Shown here: piece after piece, positions 12,328-24,476 of the stretch | Layout: each line of letters begins with the position of its first letter | How positions within the stretch are numbered: the first letter of the stretch is position 1 | Assembly: GCF_000499385.1 (NCBI RefSeq) | Contig: NW_013654861.1 | Coordinates: 22,501 to 79,068 of the forward strand | Length of the DNA: 56,568 bases | Origin: Eimeria necatrix | Lineage: Eukaryota > Apicomplexa > Conoidasida > Eucoccidiorida > Eimeriidae | Reading direction: 5' to 3' | The notes under the pieces: generated by a model | The model's database searches: none | The model's input: the letters and a program-made list of their open reading frames with translations, nothing else | What the model was told of the DNA's origin: nothing | Program-made: the position numbers and the translations under genes

Positions 12328-15300
12328 CTTCATTGTTGTTGCTGGTAGTGTTGCGGCCGCTGCTGTTGCCGGTGCTTCCACTGGCCCCTGAAAGCTCAGC
12401 TGGCTCGAAATCTTCCTCATCCTGTTCTTCCTGCTGCTGCAGCAGCAGCTCCTGCTGTTCGAGCTCCTGCTGCTCGAGCTCGTGCTGTTCGAGCTCCTGC
12501 TGCTGCAGCTCCTGCTGCTGCTGCTCCTGCTCCTCCCGCAAGTCTGCTTCTTCTAAGAAGCGCATCTGCATCGCCTCCAGCTCGGCCACGCCGCTGGTCA
12601 GCAGCCACTCTGCTGCTGCCTGCAAGTCATCTCCCTGCAGCCTCAAGGCTGAGACGCACAGTCCTAAAGGGAAGAGTCCACTTCCCATCATTTCGTGAAG
12701 TGTTTCTGCTGCTGCGCGGCGCTGCAGCGCCTCCTGGCTAAGGGCCCCCACAAGAATGGGGGCTGTTGGGGCCCCTGCGCCTGCGTTGCTGTCTCGGGCG
12801 CTGGAGCCTGCTGCTGCAGGTGCAGCAGCAGCAGCAGCAGCACCGCCGCGGGCAGCAGCGGAAACTGCTGCGTCGTTGCTGGCACCCTGGCCGCTGCTGG
12901 CGTAGCTGCGAGGCAGCTGCAGCGCAGCAGGCTGCAGCGCAGCAGGGGGAAGCCCCATGTCTGCAAAGAGCTGCTGCATATCCGCATTGTCTAAGGAAGT
13001 TCCAAAAGGATACAAAAAAGGAGAGGCCCCAAAATTAGCCTGCAGACGCAAAGGGGGGCCTTCGCTCCAAGCGGAGGCCCAGACGGCAGGGCGGAAGCAG
13101 CCGCGGACCTCCTTGAAGGCCACCACGCTGCTGCTGCAGTTGCTGCTGCAGTTGCCGCTGCAGTTGCTGCTGCAGTTGCTGCTGCAGTTGCTTCCTGCCC
13201 ACGGGGTGACAGCCACTAGTTGGCCGTTTTTGGTGAAGCTGATAAGGCGCTGCTTTGCATTCAGCAGCACGCCCACAGTGTCGCCTACTCCGTAGGCAGC
13301 AGCACGACCTGCTGCAGCAGCAGCAACAGAAGCCCCGTGCAGCAGCGAGCCTGTGCTGCAGTAGAGGTACCCGCTGCTAAGGCTGCTGTCTCCGGTTTTG
13401 AGCACACAGCCGTCCACGTGAAGGCCCACAGCAACGAGGGGCTCTTTGCTGCTGCCGCTGCTGCTTCTCTCCTGTTCGCCAGTGTTGCTGCTGCTGCAGC
13501 TGCAGCAAGCGCGATAGCTCCCGACCTGCTTTTCTTGCTGCTGTGCAGAGGCTGAGGAAGGCTGCACTGCTGCTGCGCACTCTCCCCTTTCTGCAGCAAC
13601 GCAGGGAGCCCCGCAGCTGCTGCACTGCTGCTGCTGTTGCTTCGAGTCCAATCCAATGTACACCTCAAAGTAATATGCAGGGAGAGACGTGGGTATTGCT
13701 CTGTTAGCCTGGGCAGTGCATTGGAGCCTGTTGCAGTGCTCTACGACAGCTGCTGCCTGCTTTGCTGCTGCTGCTGCTGCCTCATCTGCAGCAGCTGCTG
13801 CTTTCTTCGTAGCTGTTACTGCTGTTCCTGGTTTTCCTCCCACGGCTTGTTTTGTTGCTGCTGTGTCAACCAGTGTGTCGGAGGGGCTTTGTCCAACAGA
13901 GATGCAGCTAATTTGGGCGTTTTGCAGCAGCAAGAGTTGATCGTCTTGCTGCTGGTGCTGCTGCTGGTGCTGCTGCTGCTTCTTGTCGCGAGGCTCTGCC
14001 CCAGCTTCACCAGCGAAGGAGGAGGCTGGCGGCGGTTCATTATCCGGCTGTGTTTCGGCTTCCTGCTGCTGCTGCTGCTGCACGTCCTGCAGCAGCACTG
14101 TCCAGTCCTCCGGGGGGCAGCAGAAACGCTCAGCAGTTCGCCTCTCCCAGGCACTGGGCAGCAGCAGCGGCAGCCCCGCAAAGGGGCAGTGCCGCAGCGC
14201 TTCTGCTGCTGTTTGCCGCAGCAGCAGCCGGTTCTCAATGGCTAGGCAGCCATGCAGGCGGTCTCGCAGCAGCTGCCGCAGCCGCAGCGAGAGGGCCCGC
14301 AGCTCTTCGAGGCCTTCTAGGTAAGGCACGGAAATGGGGCGGAGGCAGACGACTAAGAGGGACTGCAGCAGCTGCTGCTGCAGCAGCAGCGAAGCAGCGA
14401 CCTGCCGGCTCTGCAGCAGCTCGCTCACCGCCGAAAGCGCCATGGTCCGTAGCTGCAGCAGCAACAGAGAAGCCACGCGCCCTGCGGGAAGCCACGTCAC
14501 CCCATCCGCTGCTGTTGCTGCTGCTGCTGCTGCTGAATTGGAAAAAGCAGCATCGGCCGGCTCATGCTCTTCGTCTAGTAATCCTTTCTCTGCTGCAACA
14601 GTCAGCCTCACTATCTCCTTCAGCAGCTCCTCCGTCTCTGAGTGCTGCGCTGCTGTCTCGTCGCTGCGGCCTGCTGCTGCCCTGCTGCTGCTTGCTGCTG
14701 CTGTCAGCGCAGCCGCTGCTGGTCCACTTGCTGCTGCTGCAGAGGCTGTGTCGGCAAGAGAAGCCTGGAAAGACCTGCTCCAGGGCGCCCGCTGCGTTGG
14801 GCTCCCAGGGCTGTGGCGGCTGTGCTGCTTCTGCTTTTGCTGCTGCTGCTGCTGCTGCTGCTGGGCACCTTTGAGCAGCAAATCAGCAATCGCGTGTCCA
14901 TCTGTCTCGCAAAGGCTTGCAGCTGTCCCTGCTGTCAGGCGGCTGAGCTGCAGCCTGCAGCTGTTTCCTTCCTTGACCTGCAGTAGCGCGAGTCCTTCGT
15001 ACCTCGACAGCAGCACGAGTCTGTTGCTTTGGAGCAGCTGCTGCTGCAGCAGTTCGCTGCCGTTGCTGCTATCCGCCTGCAACGAGCAGCCAACTCTCAA
15101 AAACTCTGGGGAGCCTCCGAGCACAGCAAGGGCGCCCAGAGCCTCACAGAAAGCTTGGCCCCATGGCGTATCTCCGTCTTTGTGGCACTTGAGTTCCGCT
15201 GCTGCTGCTGCGTCTGCTGCTGCTGCTGTAGCTGCTGCTGCTGCTGCTTGCCCAGCAGCTGTGCACGCAGATATAAGCCACTCTTGGGTCTCTGCAGAGA

Positions 15301-15367
15301 CGTGCTGCTGCTCCGTGTGATGGTGATGGCGGTGACGATGCTTGGCTTGGTGGTCATGGTGCGGTTG

Positions 15368-15414
<47 letters not shown>

Positions 15415-15631
15415 TCTGGGCGTCGTCTGCAGCTCCCTGCAGCAGCGCTTGAGGACCCTTTTCTAATACCGCGCTGCTGAAAGCCATGGCTTGCCGAATC
15501 CGCTGCCGGATGGGCTGGCTCCACTGGCAGCAAAGCAGCAGCTGCCTGAGGAGTCCCCTGAGCTCCAGGGCCAGAGCAGCTTGTTGGCTAGCTGTGCGGC
15601 TCTGCGTGAGCACACAGGTTGGGATGCTGCC

Positions 15632-15663
<32 letters not shown>

Positions 15664-17643
15664 TGCCGCTTCTGGCGCTGTGGCGAAGGAACAGCTGGTG
15701 CAGCAAAAGCTCCTCCCAGTGCCGGGACATCTGCGAGAGGCCTGACGAGCATTCGCCCAGGGCGAAGGCCATGGGGGACACCAGCAGCTGCAGGGGCCTG
15801 CCGCTGCTGCTGCTGCGCCCGGGTGCAGCTGCTGCTGCGCCTGAGATTGCTGCTGCTGCCGCCTCTGCTGCGAGCTGCTGAAAAGCTGCTGCTGCAAGAG
15901 CCGCCGGGCTGCACACTGCCACCCCGCAGCCAATAGCAGCTAGAAGGCATTCTGCGACCTGCAGTGCGGCGCTGCTGCTGTCGCTTAGTGAGCAGCTGCT
16001 GCTGGGACAGGGCCCATTCCATGGTGCAAGGGCGCCGGCGTGGCCTGTTGCTGCTGCTGCTGCCGCAGCCGACTCCACGACTTCGGCTGCTGACTCTGCT
16101 GCTTCAGTTGCTGCTGCTGCTGCTGCTGACGGCGGCTCTGCTGCCGCAAAGAAGTTGGGGGTCGCTGGAGCTGACAATGCTGCTAGGAGGATCCCTCTGT
16201 CTCCATGGTGTGCGGGCAGAAGCAGACGTAGGTGCTGCTGCTGCTGCTGTATGGCTGCAGGATGCATCAGAATGTAGCAGCCACGGCTGTTGGCAGCAGC
16301 AGCAACAGCATTAAGCAGCACATCTCTGAGGTGGCCAGAATAGAGAGTGGGGGCCTCAGCAACTGCTCTGAGGGCCGGCAGCAAAAAGCGAGCTGCGTGT
16401 TGGGGGCTGCTGAAGGGCAGCAGCAGCTTCAGCAGCAGCGCGGCCTGTCGCTGCAGCCTAGGGCTGCCTGCAGCAAGCAGCAAAGCTACTGCAGCGCCCA
16501 GCGCATCAGACGAGAGAATCAAACGGAAGCAGCAAGCTGCGGAGCTGCAGCAGAAACATCCCCACTCTAGTGAGGCCCCGGGGCTGCTGCAGCAGCAGGG
16601 CGTGCTGCAGCAAGTCTGCAAGTCCATAGCTCCTTTATGGTCCAGGCGCCAGCTATGAGAGCTTCCGGAGGGAGACCAGTGGTCATACGCCGCAGCAGCA
16701 GACGGAAGTGGGGTAGCTGCCGTACCCGCTGCTGCTTCCGTTGCTGCTGCTGCTTCTGCTGCTGTTGCAACGTGCTGCTGCAAGAGCGCCGATGAATCAG
16801 ACGTCAGACACTTCGATAGAAGGAGGATCAAGAGGGAAGCAAAGAGATGAGTCGTCGATTCCCAAGACAAGAAGAGTTTCATTTCCTGGACTGCCTGCAG
16901 CTTGTTGTGTTGCTGCTGCTGCTGCTGCTGCAGCTGCGGAGCAAGTTGTGCTGCTGCGGTTTGCAGAGCTGCAATCAGCCCCAAGTCGATGCAAAAGCGC
17001 ATGGCGAGCAGGCGGGACCTGTGGCCTGCTGATGCAGCGCGGAGACAGACAATGAGCAGCAGCAGCAGCCTGTCGTAGAGGGGCGGAGGCGGCAGCTGCT
17101 CTTGCTGCTGCTGAGGCTGCTGCTGCTGAGGCTGCTGCTGCGCGGGAAGAGCTCCAGCCACGGCGACGTCTATCAAGCCAATGCGTTGCAGCGCTAATAT
17201 GTCTCTTTCAGCAAAGGCGATAAACCCTAGAACAGACAGCGCAGCATTGCGCACCATGAGGCATTGCTGCGGCAAGAAGGGCTCCTGTGTACGTTCAGCT
17301 GCAGCAGCAACAGCAGCAGCAGAAGCAGCTGCAACAGGAGCTGCAGCAACGTCTGCGCAGCAATCCTCCGCGTGTGGCGCGGCCAGTTCTTCAACTCCAC
17401 GCACAGCACACAACTGCTGCTGCTGCTGCTGCTGCTGCTGCGTGCTCGCCAGTTGCACTGCGACGGCCACGGCGCGGTAGTGAAAGAGCCGCAGCTGCCT
17501 CTCTAGCTGCACCCCACAGCCCCTGACGGAGCAGCAAAAGTCACCTTGCTGCTTTTGCTGCTCTCTTTGGGGTCCCCTGCCTTCGTCCCCCGGGAACTCG
17601 TAAGGCCTGAACAGCGGGTAGCGCGGTAAGCAGGGAAGGCTGC

Positions 17644-17676
<33 letters not shown>

Positions 17677-20600
17677 ATTTCCGCCAACCCAAGTACTGCA
17701 GCTGGGACCCTTCTTCTGGCGGCTGCACCCAAGTAGGCAGCGGCAGCCCCAAAGGCGTCTCGCGGCCCATAGAGCGCAGCACTTTCAGCAGCAAATAAAG
17801 GGGCAGGGGGCTCCGCAGAGACAGCAGCGCGTGGTGCAGCAAATCTAGACCCTGCAGCATTCCTTCAGCTCGCAGCCGCCGCTGCCGCAGCGCATCTGCC
17901 ATGCAGCTCAGGTCGTCCAGAGGGCCGGAAGGAGAAGCCGCTGCTGCTGCTGCTTCGTCTTCTGCTTCTGCTGCAGCAGCAGCAGCCTCGGAGGCAGTGG
18001 AGAGAGAGGCAGCAACTGCCCCACCTGGGAAATTCGAGCTCCTGCCCTCCGCGTCTGTTGCTCCTTGTGCTGCTGCAGCACTCGGTTGCAGCACTGTGGA
18101 GTCCGACTGCGACGCTGCTTGCTGCTGAAGCGACACTACTGGAGCGGCAGCAGCAGCAGCTGCAGAAGCAGCAGCCGTAGCAGCAGTGACCTCTCTCACC
18201 ATTTCTGCTGCTGCCGCAGCTGCTGCCTTGCCTAGACAGCGCACCAACAACAGCTGTTGGTCACGGCCTTGGGAAAAAACTGTCTCAAGCGTCTTTTTGG
18301 AGTTCCCTGCGGCAGCAGCAGCATCAGCGTCGGGCGACTCAGCTACGGCCGTGGGTCCTGCTGCTGCTGCTGCTGCGTTTGCTGCTGCAGTGCATGCCGA
18401 ACGCACTGCAGAAGCAGCCGACTCAGCAGCAGCAGCAGCAAGAGTCGCTAGCCGTTGGCGTTGCTCTTGTGTCTCTGAGTTGGCGGAAGTGGTGCCGGTG
18501 ACAGCAGCAGCTGTTGCTGCTGCCTGCACTGCACGCGAAGCTGCAGCAAGCGCTCGCGCTGCAGTCGGTGGCAGAGCAGGAGGCTTCGCAAAGAAAACTG
18601 CAGCAACTCCGTGGGAGACACTTTTTGCAGCAGCCTCTATTTCTTGCTGTTGCTGTTGCTGCTGCTGCTGCAGCTGCCTCGCTTCCCTCCACTTCTGCAT
18701 GCGCTGCCACTTGGCAAACGCCTTCTTACAGCGGCTTACCCGCTGATCTGGTGCAGCAGTCCGCGCATTTGCTTCTGCTGCTGCTGCTGCTTCTGCTGCT
18801 GCTTTGGTGGTAGAGAATGCATCTGGAGAGCCTAGAGGTATGAAGGGCCCCCTGACATCCAAAGCAGCCAGGGAGGACAAAGCTCTCACAAGAGTTTGCT
18901 GACTGTATTCTTCCGTGGTATCTGCTTCTGAGTTTTGGGGGACAGCATCAGCAGCAGCAGCAGCAGCAACTGCAGCAGCCGTTACTGCAGCTGTGTGTGC
19001 AACAAATGAGGTGGAGATGGGGGTCGACGCGAGCGAATGCCTTCCTGTTGCTGTGCCAGCAGCAGCCGCAAGGTGTTCTGCTTCCGTGCTGTGCAGCAAC
19101 AGGCTGCTGCTGCTGCAGTTGCTGCTGAGGTGTGTCAAGCTGCTGCTGCCGAGGCGCGGAATTTCACTGGGGCTGCTGCTTTTGCTGCTGTCCCACACGC
19201 CATCTTGGCACGCTCGCCTCCGAAGCTGAAGCCCTCCTCTGAAAGCGTGCGCTCTTGCTGCTGCTGCTGCTGCTGCTGTTGCAGTGGGTTCTAGGCCTGC
19301 TGCAACGAGACTGTAAGGCAGGCGCCTTTCCTCCTTGTCTCTTTGCCGAAGAGAAAAAGGCTTTAGCCTCATGAGAAGAGCTGCCTTGCTCAGGAGAACT
19401 GCTGCCCAAAAAGAATAGCAGGAGAGAGTCTGCTGCTGCTCGAGCTGCTGCTGCAGCTGCCGCCTTTGCTCCTCCTTAGCAGCAGCAGCAGCACCGCGAG
19501 GAAGAGCAGCAAGGTCTCTTCTGTTGCCCTCAGCAGCTAATACGCTTCGCTGCCTCTCACCCACCACCCACTGTCTCAAAGTCCGTCCCCCAGACCAGAC
19601 GAACACAGCAGCAGCAAACTGCTGCTCGTCAGCAAGCCACAGCGCCTGCCGCCTTACAAGGGTTTCCAAATTGCTGCTGTTGCTGCTGCTGCTGCTGTTG
19701 TGTTTAGCTGCTGCTGCCGCTGCGTCGGCGAGCTCTGGCTCCCGCTTCAGTAGCTCCAGCAGCAGCGACACGAGCAGCCTCTGCATGCGCAGGTGGTGCA
19801 GCAGGCAGCAGCAGTAGGCTTTGATAGCCAGCTGCAGGCTGAGGCCCCCCACAGTCTCGCTCAAGAGCGCGCCCCCAGTTGAGGCCCTCCTCACAGCCCC
19901 CAAAGACCTGTGGGGCCCCCGCCTCCCCACAGCTGCTGCTGCTGCTTCCAGCACCAGGCCAAGGGCTCTTCCCAGGGGCCCCCCTTTCCACAGAATGTAG
20001 CAAATGCTTTCTGGGTGGGCCTGGAGGTGATGCAGCTCCGCCTGCCACGCGGGCGCAGCAACGGGAGGCAGCAGAACCAGGCTTTGACGCCAGGCGCCTG
20101 GTGCTGCCTCCCCAGCAGCAGCAGCAGCGCCACCTGCTGCGCCTGCTGCTTCCTCAGCAGCAGCAGCATCACGTGCTGCTACAGTCGCTGCTGCTGCGTC
20201 CGTTGCGAGCCCGTTTTGCGCAGCCAATTTCTGCTGTCCCGCAGCAGCTCCAGGAGCTTCCTGTGGGTTTGCTGCTGCCTCAGGGTGACACCGCAAATCC
20301 CCCTCATTCGTTTGGGGCCTCCCCACAGAGAGGTCTTCCTGGCGTAGCTGCTTCTGCTGCTGCTGCTGCGCGCTGCCACGGCCTGGGTGCGTGAGGGTAA
20401 AGGCCTCTGCAGCTGCGGCCCCCAGGCAGCTGTCCTGAGGGCCTTTAGAGGGCCTAGCTTGAGAAGTTTGGGAGATCCGCCGGGGTAAAGACTCGAAGGA
20501 GCTGCCAGAGTTGAAGTCCGAGGCGCCTCTGGAGGGCCGCAAGGAGGGCCCTCGTGCAGGGGCGGCCCCTAGGGGCCCCTCGAGGTGGCCCCGAAGGGGC

Positions 20601-23600
20601 CCCTCTGACAGATCGGCTGGCAGAGCTGAGGAAGGGGTCTCGCGAGGGGGCAGTGCGTGAGCTGCAGAGGGGGCAAAGGGGGCTTCTGGAGCAGAGGTGA
20701 GCATCTCACTTCCTCGCTGCTGCTGCCAGTCCAGCTGCTGCTGCTGCTGCTGCCGTTGCCGCTGCTGCGGCTGCTGCCTCTGCAGCCGCTGGCGGCCCTG
20801 CCGACTTCCGCCGCACTCCAAAGTGTCATCCTCCAGACTGCATGTATCGTCGGCCCTTGGAGAGCTGCTGCTGGGGCCCCGGTGGCAGCTGTCGGGGCCC
20901 TTGTCTTGGGGCTGCAGCAAATTAAGAGTGCTGGGGGACCCCTTGAGGCGAGGCAGCCTGCGCACGCAGGGGGGCCTCTCCTTCCTGTAGCCGCCGGCGA
21001 ACAGCAGCGAGCTGAATGCTGTTTCTAGTTGCGCCTCGTGTGCAGCAGGAGGCGGGGCTCTCAGCAGGGCTGCTGTTGCTGCAGCAACACCAGCAGCACA
21101 AGCCAACACGAATTCTACCAGCAGGTGGGGGCCCTCTTGTTGCTGCCGTTGAGAAAGCAGCGGGGCACACGAAGACTTCTCAGGATTCTCTTGCTGGCTG
21201 CTGCTGGAGTTGCTGTTGCTGCTTCGGCTGCTGCTGCTGTGCGGCTCAAGTAGTGCCTCGTGGGGAATAGAAGTTGCTGGTGCAGGTCTTGGGGCAGCCT
21301 CGGCTTCCTTGTAAAAAGCGGTGTAGCTTCGTTTCTTGCTGCAAGGTTGTTCTTGCTCAGCAGCGGCAGCAGCAGCAGCAGCTGCTGCTGCTGGCGGCAT
21401 CGCCCACTGCTGGCCTAAGCAGTAGACTCTGAAGCCCCACAGAGAGCCCTTTGGCCTCAAACTAGAAGCAGCGGCTGTATTGGGCTTATCGCAGACAGTG
21501 AAGAAGAGGGTCAGGGCCTGGGCCTCCACCACGAGGGCCTCGCGGGGCCAGGGGGCCCTCGCAGCAGCAGTGCTGCTGGCTGGGGGGCCCTCTGGCTCTT
21601 CTTTGTTGGAGCCACTGAAAGGCCCAGCTACCAAACAATCTGTGGGGGCCTCTGAGGGCGCGCAGCTCCAAAGGCCCCGATAAACCTGCAGAGGCACACA
21701 GAGACGCCAGCAGCAAAGACTGGACCCAGCAGCAGCAGCAGCAAAAGGGCAACCCGAAGACCCCAAGCACGAAGAAGGCGCAGAGGCAGCCGCAGGCAAA
21801 CGCGCTGACGCAGATGGAGACACAAACAAACTAGCGGCGCTGCAGCACCGCAGCAGCCACTGCAGCAGTCACTGCACCAGCCACTATAGTAGTCAGTTGC
21901 AGCAGCCACTGCAGCAATAGAATCAGCAGCAACTGCAGCAGCAGCGAAGGCGACAAAAGGAGATGATGCAAAGGCAATGGGAGGTAAAAGGGGCAGCAAG
22001 AGGCGTAGAGACTCAGACAAATGCGAAAGCCATACGCTGCGGAAGCCATATCCACCTAAAGAGGCAAAAATAGTAAAAGTCACTTTTAAAGACCCCCGAA
22101 TACAAGTTCATGACTTCGCCATGCAGCGCTACAGCCCAGGAGAGTGGGAGCAGCAGCAGCAGCAGCAGCGGCAGAGGCAGCAGCAACAGGAACAGGAGCA
22201 CCAGCAGCCCCAACAAGTAATAGAGACACGCGCAAGGGAACGAGAGAAATGCCGTGCAGCTGAACGAACTGTGAGAACATCTTGAGAGCCTTCGGTCTCG
22301 GACTTCGGGTCAAAGAGGAGTACTATGTGCGACGCAGCAGGGAAAGAAACCTGGTGTGCGTAGAAGAAGTGCTGCTGCTGCTGCTGCTGCTGCGATAGCT
22401 TAACGCCCTTGCTGCTGGCCCACGCTGCTGCTGCCTCCTCAGCACCTGCTGCGTGCAGCCGTGAGTATGGGTGGGGCGTCTCCACAACTCGCAGTGACGG
22501 GTGGAGGGGAGGGTAGGGGAGGAAGCCTGCAGGAGTAGCAGCAAAGGCAGCAACAGCAGCTGCTGCTGCCCCTGCTGCAGCATTTTCGCAAGCCAGCGAG
22601 CGGCTTGTAAGGCCGAGGGATCTGGAAGAAGCATAAGTGAGACCTTAAGGCTTCGCCAGACTTTGGGTGACGGCCGTGAGTTTCTGAGGGACCTGTTGCT
22701 TACCTGGCTGGCCACTGTGCTGCTCTTCCAGCGCCGCATCCTGCTGTAGCTGTTGCTTCGCTTGCTGCAGTTGGAGCAGTTTGCTGCTGCTGCAGCCGCT
22801 GCTGCTGAGTGCCTCTACTAGCTGCTGCAGCGGACGGTGTGCATGCACTGCAGCATCCGCAGCCAACAGCAGCGCGTAGAGTTCTGCTGCAGCGTTCTGC
22901 TGCAGCTTGCCCATCCAAGGGCGGCCAGCAACAACAGCAAGTCCGTAGCAGAGCGGTATAGCAACGTAGTCCAAAAGGGTCCCCTCTAAGTTAGGCACTC
23001 CACTGCAGCAGGAGTTCTGTTCTTGGTGCTGCTGCTTGTGATGGTGGTGGTGGTGGTGCTGCTGCTGCTGCAGCACCTGCACTCGCTCTCCGGCTTCTCT
23101 GATAGCTTCCAGGCAGGGCTTCAGGGCAGCAGCAAGCGCAGCAACAAACCGCTGCAGCTGCTGCACTGGGAGGCTGTATTGGCTGCTGCACAGGGCGGCA
23201 GCGAACAGAAGTCTCATGGCGATCCGCTGCAGCAGCAAACAAGCGCTTCGTCCTGTCCCCTCGCTAACAAAACGGTGGTCGCGAGGGCTCCACGGTGCCA
23301 GCCCCGGCAGAGCAGGAGCAGCAGCTGCTGCTGCTGCTGGTGCTTCTTCTCTTGCTGCTGCACGAACTGTGGGGGTGGGCATGCCAGTTTTGCGCTTCTT
23401 TGCTGTAGCAGCTGCAGCAGCAGGGGCTGTCGCTTTGTTGCGTCGGTCTTGGCGCGGACTTGAAGGCCTGGCGTTGTTAGCTGTACAAGCACTTGCTGCA
23501 GCAGCTGCAGCAACGGCAGCAGCTGCGGCTGCCGGGGCTACAGCAGGAGACACCAGAGGCGGCGATGTAGCCTTACTTGCGTGCTGGCTCTCCTGGGAAG

Positions 23601-24440
23601 AATAAGCATGATTGTTTGCTGCAGCTGCAGATGAAGACGGCATAACTGCGGCAGCAGCCTGGGCAGCAGCAACTCCGCCGTTTGCTGCTGCTTCAACAAC
23701 ACCGACTGCATGCTGAGACGTCGGTGCGCTTCTTTCTCTTTTACGGGTCAAGACACTCTCCGTGACAGCGGAAGATGGGCGGCCATCGTTTGGAGCTTTG
23801 TTGCTGCTGTTCCTGGTGCTGCTGCTGCTGCTGCTGCTGCACACACTTTCCCCGTGTGAATTAACAGGCCGGTCGTTTCCTTCCTCTGCCCCGTACGACG
23901 CATCAGCAGCAGCTCTAGCAGCGGAAGCAGCAGCAGCAGCAGAAACAGCCTTTCTTGCAGTGGGTGACATCAGGCAGACCCGGTGCTGCAGCAAGTGTTG
24001 CTGCCCCACGTGCAGCAAAAGGCGAAGCATCGAGCGGGAGCACCTAAACCCGTTCTGCTGGTCTCGCTTCACTTCAAGTGGATTCTCTTCGCGAGCTGCC
24101 CCTGCTGTTCTGCTGCAAGTGTCACCAGCCCTGACAGCAGCAGCAGCAGCTGCTGCTGCTGCTGGAGGCACGTTGCTGCGTGCACTCGAGGCCCCTGGAG
24201 CTGCTGCTTCTGCTGCAGATACTTCTGTACCCAGCGTCTGCATGATGGGCCTAGAGAAGGCTGCAGCAGAACTCAGGGGGTCTCGTGATTGGGGGCTGCC
24301 AAGATTTAGCTGCTGCCCCTGGGTGTTTCCATTTGTAAGAAGTGTCGGGGCTGCCTGTGCCTCACTTTGGGCTTCGCCTTGCAGTTGCTGGCTGCTGCTG
24401 GGCGGCTGGTGTTGACTCTGGGGTGGCGCTGCGCTGCCGC

Positions 24441-24476
<36 letters not shown>

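Noticed and set aside
2604..20400. Many 100-200-codon plus-strand open frames antisense to the HECT exons
   Set aside because: Stop-free stretches are expected opposite CAG-rich exons. Composition is Leu/Cys/Ser homopolymer and no splice or family support is seen.
21977..22285. Plus-strand open frame rich in Lys/Arg and Gln (about 100 codons)
   Set aside because: It lies opposite a HECT intron and exon edge, has no family resemblance, and part of it is a CAG run.
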